A stretch of 44,986 bases of DNA from Larix sibirica (GCA_004151065.3 NWUY0303995746.1:1-44986), one strand, 5' to 3'; numbered from the stretch's first letter, positions 1 to 10,663 are shown. A program made the numbers and translations. Notes: generated from the sequence alone by a model not told the origin.

Positions 1-1150
1 AAAATGATTTTTGAAGTCTTGTGCAGAATTGCATAAACAAGTTGTGAAACAAAATTAATACCAGCCCACTTCTTCCAAGATAGGTCAGGTGCGGCCCCAT
101 GGATGGGCGCCATCTTTCCAAAATAGACACATGGAGAGACACAAATTAGTTTAGAGAATGTTAATTTACTACTCTAATACTTATGCCTTCTATCAATTTG
201 CATACACTTCCGTCGATTTGAATCGTCGTGCACTTCTGTTATTATTTCTTCAATTTGTATGCTTACGCTCAATCTGAAAGATCTTTTCATTTTCTGCCTT
301 TCATTCCATAGACTGTAGTGCAGCACACTCTATAAATTCTGTGTATGCTTCTGCTCTGAAAGGTATACATTCTGTTAAAAAGAGAAGAAGAAAGAGGCCG
401 GTCTCCCTCTCCTCCATAGGTAAGGTAAGTTCTATAAGAAGGTGCCAAATAAAGTAGAGAAAGTTATTAAAGCCATATATAAATGGTATATAACTGCCAT
501 CTAGTTGATTTAGCTTACACTGATAGAGAGGCAATAATTTTTTGCCATAATACGTGTCTTGTCGGTGGGCGATGTCATTCATTTCTGTGCCTCAAGGGGT
601 CCCTGGCTTCAACAATATCTGTAGAAGGTTACTTTGAATATAAAGTTTCCTTCCTTGTGAGAAGGCAAAGACTAAAAATCTTTTTGGCAGGGCTAGTTTT
701 ATACTAATAGACAAGTGGTAGCAATCAGGGGAGCGTATTGATTGTAATGATCGTAGTGTGGTTGATAATTGTCGGGATGGAGGTAAGGATGGGAAGCGTG
801 AGGTAGGGATCTAGTGTCTAGGCCTCTCTATAAGATCTTGGTATGATGGTAAACTCAATTGAGTAATCTTTTGCACAAACCCCAAAAAGATATCCAGCCC
901 CGCAGGGCCTAATGCTTACATCCAGCAATTCCAATAAATATATTCACTGACTGCCCTCTATACCTTTTTGCTTCCGCTAAAAATAGAAGATAAGCGCTTA
1001 GACAAGACAATAAGACAAGTAACTGCTTTCTTGCTTTCGCAGTGCCAATTGTTCATAAGAAAGGGGCAGTCAATACAAACTCTAACTCGAGCTATACCTC
1101 AACCTACAAACTTACCCTACAAAAGAAGTGACTCAATTTGATCGATCATG
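1..1150. other. intergenic DNA, no gene seen
   Basis: Mixed-composition sequence with only short open frames (93 codons at most) and no recognisable domain, tRNA or rRNA signature on either strand. The one distinct element is a short motif at 204-229, listed separately. I see nothing else here that I can name. Confidence 0.5.
204..229. repeat. dispersed repeat CACTTCCGTCGATTTGAATCGT, copy 1
   Basis: ACACTTCCGTCGATTTGAAT followed by CGTCGT, then a degenerate second half (GCACTTCTGTT). The same words recur at 30920-30970 in the same orientation, there as two staggered half-units (ATTTGAATCGTCGTACACTT, then ACACTTCCGT again). Both loci are followed by ATTTCTTnAAT, so the shared segment extends past the core. 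Function unknown. It is best read as an ancient duplication. Confidence 0.6.
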
Positions 1151-1170
1151 CGTTACTAACATGCACCTGT

Positions 1171-1310
1171 GAAGGGTCAGATGCCAATCATTGCAGAGAG
1201 CCAGTTATCTTTGCATTTTTCATTCCCCTGAAGGTCAGTGCCAATAGCTTTTTCTAATTTCCGATAGAGCCTGTTGTCATTGCTTGAAGGTCATTGCCAC
1301 TGATAGCCTT
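1171..1310. repeat. degenerate ~57-bp tandem repeat, 3 copies
   Basis: Units begin GAAGGGTCAGATGCCAAT (1171), GAAGGTCAGTGCCAATAGC (1230) and GAAGGTCATTGCCACTGATAGCC (1286), spaced 59 and 56 bp. The words GATAGAGCC and CATTGCTTGAAGG recur inside the units. Single related words (ATTGCTTGAAGGT, CCAATAG) reappear near 4.05-4.1 kb. No coding frame is kept across the units. Confidence 0.55.
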
Positions 1311-1329
1311 TTATCATTATAGATAAAGT

Positions 1330-3250
1330 CGATGTCAGTAGTCATAGCTGGGCGGGGATACTTGGCTTGTATACTATTTGGCTACTCTACGGGATACTAT
1401 GTTCTACTGGGCTCAGGGGATTTTCTTCTGTTGAAAGAGGAGCCCTGTCGAAATAGCCTGGTTTCAATAGCCTGGTTTAAAAAAGAACCCTAAATGGGAG
1501 GAGGAAGCTCACCCGACCCGAGGAGGGTGATGAGCGCTTTGAAAATAAAAGGAGTAAATAGGAGCACTTTATAGGGAGGTTCCATTGAGGAGAATTGATT
1601 ACCCCCCCATGATGATGTTATTCATTGATGGGGAGAGGTGCTATGTTAGGAGCTCTATGTGAAGAGCTCTAGGTGCTGTTGCTTTAGGAGTAGGTGGCCT
1701 GTGTGGAGTTACAGGGTGCCTTCCATTCAGGGCGGACTGACTGTGCCTTAGGCGGCCTGTTACTCTAATCCGTGCCATGCCATTCAGCAATTGGGGAGCA
1801 AGGTAAGGTACGAAAGTCCTCGGCTACTCGACCATGCAGTGCCATGCCCTAAACAATAAGATCCACAAGCCATACCGGTGTCATCACTTCAACCCTTCTG
1901 AAATGCAATTATATATATATATCAAATAAAGATGGTGGCTTAAGCTTAAATCCAAAAGTTTTGGGTTGCTCCCTTCCTTGGGACTTGATAAACCTAGTGA
2001 AGGTAGGACTGGCTTGTGAATTATTTGGCGGCTTAAGCGTAGCGTCAGCGAAGCGTCAGCGAAGCGTGTTTTTCCCCGTAGTACCGGCTTTACCAAGTAC
2101 GAAGGGCATTCCAACAGTGGAACTTATAACGCGCAGCGTGTCTGTACTTTATATATATATATTTTTTCTACAGTGGTGTAAATCTGTATAAATTATAGGT
2201 AAATAATCTATTTCAATGTGTGTATGGGGGATATGTGTAATTGTGTATGTGTATCGTCGAAGCTATGCTCTCTCCCGTTGGCTATGCGTTACGTTATCCA
2301 CCATAGCTGCTAGGCGGTGCGTGAATCGGTACCTCCTGGGAATGATCAACTATTGCATCGCTTTTTGGGATTGCATTTCAACCTGGCATTGACTCTCACA
2401 CTTCCTACTTTCTATTTTTGATTAAGTAAAAACCATAAGGGCATAAAAAAATGCTCCTGCTTATTTGCTGGAGCTAAGGGATATAGGATTTAGTATCTCT
2501 GTTCATGGCAAGTAAATGTCTATATGCTGACATATATATATATATATATTAAAAAACACCACAGAATGAGACTGAAGTTCTTCTTAGCTCTGTTGGACAT
2601 GGCTACATATATATATGTGAAAACTAGTTTATTCAATCAAGGCGCACACGTAGAGATGCGCTTTAGCCCGGCGTATTTGATTTAATGTGCTTTCTGTTTT
2701 CTTTTTCAAAGAATGGATACACTACAACTAAGGCTCTTGGATTAAACTATGGAGCTGGGGCTATGGCCTTGGCATATTATTAAACCCATGGAGAGTGAAG
2801 GAGACCAGCCTATTCTGGGGCTTTGTCATAAAAACTAAAGCTCAGATTATTCTGGAGCTTCTTCTGTAGAGGATACTAGAGCTCTTATAAGGGGTTTGTG
2901 TTGTTGATCCTCTTCTCTTCTTTTCTTTGAAATGGGAAACTAGAAAAGAGTTATTCTCTTTATTTGGAATATATGGACAAATTGAAGAATTATTTTGTTC
3001 ATGGCCAGAGCGTAGATATGCCGATATCACATAGTAACGTATATATGCAAGTTCAAGTTAGTAGCATAGATAAACGAGATAAAAGGGTATAGTTGATTAC
3101 CCTGTTCTCTTATCTTGGTGCACCTCACATTATCCGTTCGTTGGCCCGCCTAACCTAATCTACGTGTACTATTTCTTCCAACCTTTGACCTGCCTATTTC
3201 CCAAAAGCACTACTATAGCTTACTTGAATTAGCTGTAGGCCTCAATTAAG
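1330..3250. other. intergenic DNA with microsatellites
   Basis: No gene recognised. It holds AATAGCCTGGTTT in direct repeat (1452-1464 and 1466-1478), the 11-bp array at 2041, and AT dinucleotide runs at 1910-1922, 2151-2162 and 2532-2550. At 3011-3060 two degenerate copies of the dispersed CGTATATATGC element occur (CGTAGATATGCCGATATCACATAG, then AACGTATATATGCAAGTTCAAG). Open frames reach only 76 codons. Confidence 0.5.
2036..2067 (+). repeat. 11-bp tandem repeat AGCGTCAGCGA
   Basis: AGCGTCAGCGA occurs twice perfectly from 2041, followed by a partial AGCGT and preceded by a truncated AGCGT. It is GC-rich in an AT-rich setting, which suggests replication slippage. No coding role is apparent. 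Confidence 0.8.
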
Positions 3251-3254
3251 GGGG

Positions 3255-4780
3255 ATGGCGCGCTATCGGTTGGTTAAGGATAGATTATATTGGACACTTC
3301 AAACTGTACGGAAACTCTTTCTGACGCCCCGATCCCGAATCCAGATAAGAGCCAGAGTTCAAACGCTTGTAAAAGTGATAATTTCAATACCTAAAGGTGG
3401 TCTATCAGTTAGACATTCTACGCCTTGGTATCTGGTATGCAAAGGTGGCGTATCGGGATGATAGTTCGTACTCTCATCACATGTGGTATAAAAGGGGGAA
3501 ATGCACCTAACTCAGATAGGTTATCGTTGCTGTTCTGCTGAGACTGAACCTCACCCTTTCTTCCTTTTATTAGACGAAGTGTTTTTATAACAGTTTTGGT
3601 TATAATGGTGGGGTTACATAATTACATAGGAGATATTATTGTATAGATCTGTATAGAATAGATTTAAGGCTTGAACTCGGCTTTCAATACAGCTCTTCTC
3701 TCTTTATCTTTTGAAAGAATGGGGATAGAAAGGGGCTTATATTATTACGCTTTCACTATAAGGCTTGAACAACTCTAAAGTGCTAGTTCATACGGCTAGT
3801 CTATTGTGTCCCATTATGAAAGGTTACTAATCGCTCTATCATGTTTATGTTTCAAATTATAATGGAGTTGTACGTGCCCCATAGTCCGTGCCTTAAGAAG
3901 GGGGGGCAGTGCCGAGAGACATTCATTTACAGGAGGTTGACAATAGACAGTATCATTATCAGGAAAGAGAAAGTGGTTGTTTTAAGCCGGTCCATTCACA
4001 AAGGGGGAATAGCCAGGAGGTAGCCATAGGCAGTCTCAGTGTCATAGGGTCCCGATAGCCAATAGACACTAGGAATTGCTTGAAGGTACTTGCTGAGAAA
4101 CACTAATTATCCACCGCCCAGTCGGTTGACGCAGGAAGGCACATTGACAGGATGCCGATAGAGTATAAGTACCACGAGGTGCCAATTTCCTTGTTTAGCC
4201 CCAGTACAATAGCCCAATAACAATATGATTCCCTTATTGATCCCGAGTCCAATAGCCCGATTACCCTACGGGATGCGCAGGGTTCTCAGCAGCTCTTTAC
4301 ACTTGCTTCCTCTAGGCTACTCCGATGATCGATCCAATGGGAATAAGCAATGGCAATGGCAATACTCCTACTAAGTGATCCAATGGGGAATCAATGAGAA
4401 TAAAACATGGGGATTAATAGGGGGTCCAACGGAAGTGGCACCGGTTAATGACCAATTTCCCACATTGGCTGAGAGGGGCGGTACCATGAACGGGCAACAG
4501 CCTCAGTTGGGGATGGGCCCGGAGACTTATTTATTTATTTATTTATAAAATTGATGGATAACATAGTTTGAGGCGAGGCCGAACTACGGACACAGACGAA
4601 TAAGGCCTGACCAGGAGAACTAGCTAGCCGGGAGACCTAGAGAGAACTAACCTTAGTAGCCAACCTATACCCAGGCATCAAGTTGCCTTTGAACAGATTT
4701 CACAAAACCTCCTAAGTTACTTATTGGGTGGGGGATACGAGGTAAGGTTTTCTTTATTTAAGAATGCCATTTCACATTGT
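3255..4780. other. intergenic DNA, no gene recognised
   Basis: Short open frames only (68 and 60 codons on +), neither recognisable. Around 3930-4260 the words CAATAGACAG, AATAGCC and GATAGCC recur without a clean period. ATAGACAGTATCATTAT at 3943-3959 has an exact inverted match at 44501-44517. A TTAT tetranucleotide run lies at 4527-4547, and the motif CTTATTGGGTGGGGG at 4720-4734. Confidence 0.5.
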
Positions 4781-5900
4781 TTAGAACCGATAAGCAATAT
4801 AGTCTTTCACTATATTTGGAATATACGAGGAGAGACATATAGATGAGGTCTTCGGAATATCCAAGTTGAGGCTGCCCCGTATTAAACATAGAAAGGAAAT
4901 ACGGGATATAAAGTATCTGGCAGGGTAGCTAGATATGATGATATGCGGGTCTAAGTGCGTGCCTAAGGAAGCAGCCGGTTCAATACCAAAGTTTCGTGAT
5001 GCAGCAGTGAAAGGTAAGATAAAAGTAAAAAGGCAGGCCCTAAACGATAGGGCTATTCCTAGCAATGGGGTGGTTCTAATCCATTCATCAAATTATCCCT
5101 GGGCAAAGCTTGACCGGAACAATAGTTATAGTTGTATCTCCAGCATTCACTCCATCCATAATCTGATCTGATATCAGTTGGTTTGTAATCTCGTCCTTCC
5201 AATATCTGGGTATCCGAGGTCTGTCTGGTTGTAGTTTCTAAATGAGAGCTTTAGCTTGAGGGTAGCTGTCAAAGTTAAGTAAAGCAAGTAAGCATCTAAA
5301 GGTCCTAGACTGTTTTAATTCATCAATTATATTTGGGGTTTCAGCCCGTCCCGCCAATAAGAGAAGAAGTATAGTGCAGTAGCCACTAAACATTCATAAA
5401 TCAAGTGAGGGCTACCAGTTTTAGGTTATAAGGTGGGTATTTATAGGAGGTCCTAAAAGGGTCTCTGAGGTCTATTCCAATTCCTAAGGCAGTGGTTTCT
5501 AATTCCTAATAGGTCTATTCTATCCTAGGTTCTAATTACTTAATCGTATAACTCCGTTCCTCGGTAGTAACCTGGTACCCATAAGGTTATTTATATGTGG
5601 TATCCAGCATCCGTATTTAAGCAAGTGTGATTCCAGTGAATGCTGGCTGCCTGGAAGCTTGTGCAAAAGCTCTCTATAGGCGGTGAAGCTGTTTTGTCCG
5701 GGTGCCTGCTAAAACTTTAATTTGTCTTAAGCCAAATCACTCCGTGCATGCAGTTAAGTTTATACCTTCCAATCAGGCCAGGGAGTGCAGCATAGCTTCT
5801 AGCTTTTGGGCTGTAAGATACGGCTAAAAAGGGTGATCCCGAAGTCCGGCCCACGAAGCAATCGCTCGCTACTATCAGGGGGTGTGGTCTGTGTGCTGCT
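4781..5900. other. intergenic DNA, overlapping spurious frames
   Basis: Two opposing open frames overlap at 4781-5171: 94 codons on minus and 78 on plus. Neither resembles a family I know and their overlap argues against both being genes. The rest (5.2-5.9 kb) shows nothing recognisable. Confidence 0.45.
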
Positions 5901-5912
5901 GTGCTGTCAGAA

Positions 5913-6407
5913 TTAATAGTAAACTCGATGAACTTTGAAATCCCCTACCTCCGGCTTGCTTTGTCCTGGGCACCAGAATCCAAAAGAATATAAAGAATAA
6001 GACTCATAGAGAATATCCCCAGAAAATTGAAAGGAGAATAATTTTATAAAAAGGGAAGTGTCTGTTTGGATTAAAGCATCCTTCCTTGTGGCACGAATTT
6101 TACGTCTCGGGACACCTATCTGGTTTGGGGGTAAAAATGCTAGCAATAAGAAAGTTATCAAAAAGAGTTTCCGTTGCATATTCCAGTGCTGAAGAATAAA
6201 ATCCCCAAAGTAAAAGACGAACTGCGATAGTTTATTAGAGGATGCGCAAGCAGGCTCGACCAACTCCCCCCCCCCACCCAATAAGTAAAATAATAACTCT
6301 TTTTTCAGTAGCAAACTTGATTCCGTTCCGAAGTACCTCCGCCTTTCCCTCCTAACTTGAGTGGACCTTGGTAACGTGACCCAGAAGTAGCAGTTAGTTA
6401 GTTCCAA
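5913..6407 (-). CDS. orf164, longest open frame, probably not a gene
   Basis: 164 codons from ATG. I do not recognise the product. Residues 81-92 are strongly hydrophobic (LFLITFLLLAFL). A basic patch lies at 19-24 (RRERRR). A Gly4 run at 44-47 is encoded by the poly-C part of the C-tract/ACCCAATAAG motif at 6266-6285. One unclear open frame of this length is expected by chance in 45 kb, so a chimeric or accidental frame is more likely than a gene. If expressed in a mitochondrion, the hydrophobic segment could make it a membrane-associated chimeric ORF of the kind linked to cytoplasmic male sterility, but nothing here shows that. Confidence 0.15.
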   Translation of the reverse strand: MELTNCYFWVTLPRSTQVRRERRRYFGTESSLLLKKELLFYLLGGGGELVEPACASSNKLSQFVFYFGDFILQHWNMQRKLFLITFLLLAFLPPNQIGVPRRKIRATRKDALIQTDTSLFIKLFSFQFSGDILYESYSLYSFGFWCPGQSKPEVGDFKVHRVYY

Positions 6408-6409
6408 AG

Positions 6410-7705
6410 TGAGTCCTGCGTGCGGATCAATAGCTTAGGATCTAAAAAACAAACTTAAGCCCTACTTTTTGCCTCTCAGAGTTCAGACTCCAAAGCTCAG
6501 GATAGAGAATGAAGCAGGGCAGTTAGAGGGTGCTTTCATCTTAATAAACTCCTGAATAATCTTTTCTTTCGGGTTCCGGTATAATTCATGGAACCCAATC
6601 TTTGTCAATCAAAATTGTTCTATCACCTGGTAAAACCCCGGTCGATCTGTACATCGGTGTGAACTAAAATAGTCTAACCAATTAATTGGTTTTGTACTCG
6701 CTTTTTTCCTATTCAACATTAAGGTAAGGATTTTAGCATAGCCTACAGTAGCCAGCCGTTGATTCAAGTGATTCAGGCTTCCCTCGGATGCCTCTTTGGA
6801 GCGTGCCATGCCAGAATGATCTTCATTCATGCCCGTTATTATATATAAAGCATGATCATTGTTAATCCGCTTAAACATTTATCGCATAGGTTCCTTATCG
6901 CACCATTGCCTATTGTGTGGAAGCGGTTGTATGACCGGGCTCGCAGCTACCATGATCGTATGCGAAACCCCAAGAAAAAGAGCCTTTACTTTCCTAGCCG
7001 GGGACCTTGTCTAGCTAATCCACTGCGCATCCATTCATTGGTGACCACTGGCTACAGCGACCTCCCTAGTTCAATTTTTTTAAGGAGACCTTACTCAAGT
7101 ACTTCCACCCCTTAGAAAGATAAATGGACGGGGAGCAACTAAGCTGATACTACTCTCCTTGACGAAGGGATGTTAGTCTCTTGCTTGCTTACAATGAAGA
7201 AGCTATATATATACATACCTTCCCTCTTCTTTATTATTTGGCCTTCTTCTTTACGCGAGTACAACGAGATCTGGCATTACTCGCTTGCTTGCCTATCCAC
7301 ATTATTGCTCCCATTTTGTCGATCACGAATTCGACCTTGATTGATCTTGCCTGACCTTGCCCTCCCTTGCCCTCCCTTGCTCTCCTAATGTAAAGCAAGT
7401 ATACCTTGTCCTCCTACTAAGAACAAGCCTTTCCTTTGGTCAAGCAAGCCTTTCCTTTTTAGAATATGTATTTTATCTAGACAGGTGGGTATTCCTGGTG
7501 GGCTAATGCCTCGGAGATTAAGAAAATACATAAGCAGGGTAGCAGCCAAAGAAAAGCTATCCTCCTTGCTAACACTCGAAGTGTGATTGATGTAAGGTTC
7601 TGCCTTCTCACTTGCTAGGTAAGGCTCTGTCTTCCAAGTTGTTTCTTATCTAAGTTCAATAAGCTATATGCTCTGGAGAGTAAAGACTATTTTTTATATG
7701 TATAT
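6410..7705. other. intergenic DNA, no gene recognised
   Basis: Contains opposing overlapping frames of about 88 codons (6609-6878 minus and 6852-7115 plus) without recognisable domains. At 7356-7386 CCTTGCCCTCC is reiterated. GGTCAAGCAAGC at 7438-7449 recurs next to CCTTGCCCTCC at 40298-40322, so these two loci share an old duplicated segment. Confidence 0.45.
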
Positions 7706-7708
7706 AAT

Positions 7709-7876
7709 GGTGGTGGTGAAACTACTGATGCTACCGTTGCTTCTTCTACAGGTGCTGAAGGTAAACTATAAACTCCAACTGTATCTGGGACTAAAACTGA
7801 AGAACAAATCACAACGAAATCTGCTCCAGGCATAGGCTTTAGAACAGGCTTTGCAACTAGGGATGGGACTAAGTGA
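7709..7876 (+). other. triplet-periodic Gly/Thr/Ser/Ala-rich island 1
   Basis: In one plus-strand frame most codons have the form purine-N-pyrimidine (GGT, ACT, GAT, GCT), with Thr, Gly, Ala and Ser dominating, for example GGGETTDATVASSTGAEG from 7709. A TAA interrupts at 7769 and a TGA closes at 7874. It shares this codon style with six other islands in the window on both strands. No domain is recognised. It could be a remnant of a low-complexity coding repeat or a degenerate trinucleotide expansion. Confidence 0.4.
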
Positions 7877-8061
7877 GGTAATGGTCCTGACTGTGAGTCT
7901 ACCGCCCCTGTGCCACTTATACCTCTGCTATCGTTGCCTTTGTCTTTGTCTATTGTGTTACTTTATTTGTTTACTCTGCCCTAACCACCTATGCTTATGC
8001 GGCTCTCACCGGTCTCCATCATCCCTAATCCTAATAACAGCAGAAATAGTAATGTGTTGTA

Positions 8062-8341
8062 CCCGTTCCATCACCACTCACAGATAAAATCTTGGAGAAC
8101 GTAGCATAAAAGGAAGTCTATTTGTTCGTAGATGGATTTGAAAGCTATCATTAAGTGAGAATTACATAAAGAATACAAGAAGTAGACAACATTCGCCACA
8201 TAGTAGGGATGTTTTGCTTACGATGTTATACCCTTTGGATTAAAGAATGCACCCGCAGTATTTTCTAGGATTGTAGTGACTACTTTAAAAGAATTTATAC
8301 ATAACTTTTAGGAGGTATACTTAGATGATTTATATGTATAC
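8062..8341 (+). pseudogene. Ty3/gypsy reverse transcriptase fragment, decayed
   Basis: Part of the reverse transcriptase domain of a plant Ty3/gypsy LTR retrotransposon. Frame 8062-8166 reads (T)DKILENVA*KEVYLFVDGF then ESYH*VRIT, matching the region carrying the first catalytic aspartate (LFVDGF for FLDGFSGYHQI). A +1 shift near 8165 leads to a second frame: GCFAYDVIPFGLKNAPAVFS (8207-8266), the MPFGLKNAP core. This is followed by RIVVTTLKEFIHNF, a stop at 8309, and the catalytic box as YLDD (8318-8329). In-frame stops at 8107, 8152, 8183, 8201, 8204 and 8309, plus the frameshift, show it is dead. Palm motifs are in canonical order and spacing. No LTRs, integrase or RNase H are seen nearby, so this is an isolated piece, as often found in plant mitochondrial DNA. 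Confidence 0.9.
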
Positions 8342-8600
8342 AACGGCGGCACCCTTTATATATAAACACGGAGGTGTGATCGGCATAATAGCAATATTAA
8401 GTTACCAAAATAAGTCAACGGGTCATATTTGGCGAATCCAATATTGTAATATGCAGTAACCGAACACATACCGGAGGTGCTTTTTGGTATTTCATTATAT
8501 AAGGACCCCTGTTCAATAAAAGAAATAGACAGATAATCAGATATACTCGCTATAAAGAAAGGAAACCACTCCCTTCCCTAGCGACTCCATAGGGATAAGC
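8342..8600. other. sequence after the RT fragment, unassigned
   Basis: Similarity to reverse transcriptase stops directly after YLDDLYVY. I cannot align the following bases to the connection or RNase H domains in any frame. This may be an old recombination junction. Confidence 0.4.
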
Positions 8601-8610
8601 CTAGATAAAT

Positions 8611-8990
8611 GCTCTATAAATGGGACATATACATAGCATTTATTAGGGTATTTATTACAGCTATAAAACAGATCTCCCCCATTCAAACTCCTCTAGGTAA
8701 TTGCTCTAGAGCTGACACACAAATAGCATCAATCAGGGGGGGATAACAGCTATGATCTTCCCATTTGCGCATCCCCAAGAGAAATGCTATAGAGTTGTTC
8801 CATCCTAATAGCATCAATACAGAATATTCCCTACACACATCTACCCATGGATATAGATGGATAGAGATATATGCTTTAGAACTGAAACATCCCCCACTCC
8901 CACACACAAATCTCCCCTTTGTACATGCTATAAAAAGAAACGATCCACATAGCATTCATAAAGGTATTCCCTTTACACGCTCTTATAGAT
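8611..8990. repeat. degenerate ~85-bp tandem repeat, 4-5 copies
   Basis: Units are headed by GCTCTAGAGCTG (8703), GCTATAGAGTTG (8786) and GCTTTAGAACTG (8873), spaced 83 and 87 bp. Earlier and later relatives are GCTCTATAAATG (8611) and GCTATAAAAAG (8928). ATAGCATCAAT (8723, 8808) and ATAGCATT (8636, 8949) occupy matching places. CACACAAAT and ATCTCCCC also recur. The short open frames across it (90 codons minus, 75 plus) are repeat-derived. Confidence 0.65.
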
Positions 8991-9043
8991 GAGATTACCC
9001 TTTTATAGTAATTCTAGTTTACATTCCCTATAAGGTAGGAACT

Positions 9044-9155
9044 AAACTACCCAGATCTAGTCCGTAGGTCATTTATCGGGCTTACCTAATAACACCAGTA
9101 AGAAACTACCCCGATCTAGTTCATAGATTAGGTCTCGGTAAGAGCAGTAGGAGTT
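9044..9155. repeat. ~57-bp direct repeat, 2 copies
   Basis: AAACTACCCAGATCTAGTCC (9045) followed by GTAGGTCATTTATCGG, and AAACTACCCCGATCTAGTTC (9102) followed by ATAGATTAGGTCTCGG. The two units are diverged but collinear. Confidence 0.7.
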
Positions 9156-9200
9156 ATATTGGCTGGACATATTATTTCTTTTGGTGTTAGTCAAATTAAT

Positions 9201-9280
9201 GAGGTGTTCAGCGAAGCTAGGAGGTGTGCAGCGAAGGTAAGAGCTTGTAGTCGAAGCTATGAGGTGTTCTGCAAAGCTAA
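9201..9280. repeat. 20-bp tandem minisatellite, 4 copies
   Basis: Four consecutive units with exact 20-bp spacing start at 9201, 9221, 9241 and 9261. The consensus is GAGGTGTTCAGCGAAGCTAN; individual units differ at one to five places. The period is not a multiple of three, so the 101-codon minus-strand frame across it (9069-9374) is unlikely to be a gene. Confidence 0.9.
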
Positions 9281-9289
9281 CAATCAATA

Positions 9290-10255
9290 GTTCTGTAAGT
9301 AAGCGTAAGATTCCTATCTCTGTAAATGAAATAAGTTCAGTTCGCACTAGTTTGGATTTTGGAGGCCTTTTCATTTATTTCTGATATTGCTATGGCAAAT
9401 AAAAGATAAAGCATATGGAATTAAACCAATGCCGATCGTTGATGATTCTTTGTGAACTTTTTTTAACAGATAATAGTCCGGCCATTCAAAAAGCACTTTA
9501 CGCATGGAATATCAAACTCTAAATAGAGCAATTTACCTAATAAAAAACTAAGTAATATGCATGCGCGTAAGTAATATGTTTCAATTCTATGCTGCTCCGC
9601 ACATGAAGCTCCGACACAGCTCCAATATTGCAGAATATCCTACCCACCTGCTGTGAAATGGAAGGCTTTTAGAGCAAGGATGATAAACGAACTAAAGACC
9701 AAAGGAAACTTGATACCATAAATATAAGGGATAACCTTGCAAGGTTTACTGGGTTTATATGAACATTTTCCTTATTTCCTTGGGGAGGCTGTTTGGTCAA
9801 GCATTAATGCGCATCCTTACAATTAAATAGCTCGCTCCTCAAGATCATGGCCTAGGAACAAGCACTTCTGGCAGATACTCACTCCGTGCCTTCCCGTAGT
9901 AGCTTATAGGGCGGACGACCCCAGCTCATCGCCGATAAATAATAGGATAGCGCAGGGATATTTGTCTTACCTGCTCTTTTAAGGGTCACCGAGTCCTAAC
10001 CCAGTAAGCGTCTGAAGCCTTACTTTTTTAGAGATAGCCTGAAAGCGCCTTACGAAGCCCGAACTTTCGCTAATTATTTATGCAAGTTGCCTAAAGACTA
10101 ATAAAGTTAGGAACCCCAGATGGAGAATATGCCTCCGACCCACTCAACACAAGGATTTGCTTCAGGAAAAGACGCATTTGTGATAAGCTTTTTCAAATCA
10201 ATGGACCAACCCCCAACATACAAAACTTGCTTCTCGGGGAGGGGAATGGGCTGAG
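9290..10255. other. intergenic DNA, nothing recognised
   Basis: No open frame, RNA gene or clear repeat that I can support on either strand. Confidence 0.45.
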
Positions 10256-10261
10256 CTACTA

Positions 10262-10520
10262 CAGTTAGTTGAACTCAAAGTTGCACTATAATTAGACCTA
10301 TTAGAACTAGATAGATTGAACTACACTGATAATTTGAAATAGAATTTATTATTATTTCAACTATTGGGAGAGTTGCACTAATTAGAAGTATCATTTCAAC
10401 TATTGGGACTCAGAGTTCACTACAGCTAATTAGAACTAGTTGGATCAGGGCCAAATAGAAAATAATTGTTAGTTCCAGAAGAGCTAGTTGAATCAGGCTT
10501 AGATAAAGCTTAAATACAAA
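10262..10520. repeat. scrambled AATTAGAACT / TTTCAACTATTGGGA repeats
   Basis: ATTTCAACTATTGGGA is exact at 10354-10369 and 10393-10408. AGTTGCACTA(TA)ATTAGA occurs at 10280 and 10371. TTAGAACTAG occurs at 10301 and 10430, and AGTTGAA/TTGAACT words are frequent. Related words turn up at 14350 (AGAGTTGCACTCAATTAGA) and 22797 (CTAATTAGAACTCAGATTCACTAC). The units are shuffled, not a clean tandem. Confidence 0.6.
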
Positions 10521-10663
10521 ATAATTCATATAGAACTAAGAAGATTTCCTTTCATATCAAGCAAGCTAGCTGTATAAAGCACAATATGTAAGGTCAAGGT
10601 CATAGCTGCTAGTGTAGAGCTGATGTAACACTAGTGGAACTTAGTGACTGTAATACAACACAA

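Noticed and set aside
2532-2550. AT dinucleotide runs as replication origins or promoters
   Set aside because: Simple slippage microsatellites occur many times here; no conserved plant mitochondrial promoter context (CRTA-type with a downstream gene) could be tied to them.
9201-9280. Tandem 20-bp array as a CRISPR array
   Set aside because: Units abut without spacers and repeats are too short and variable; no cas genes.
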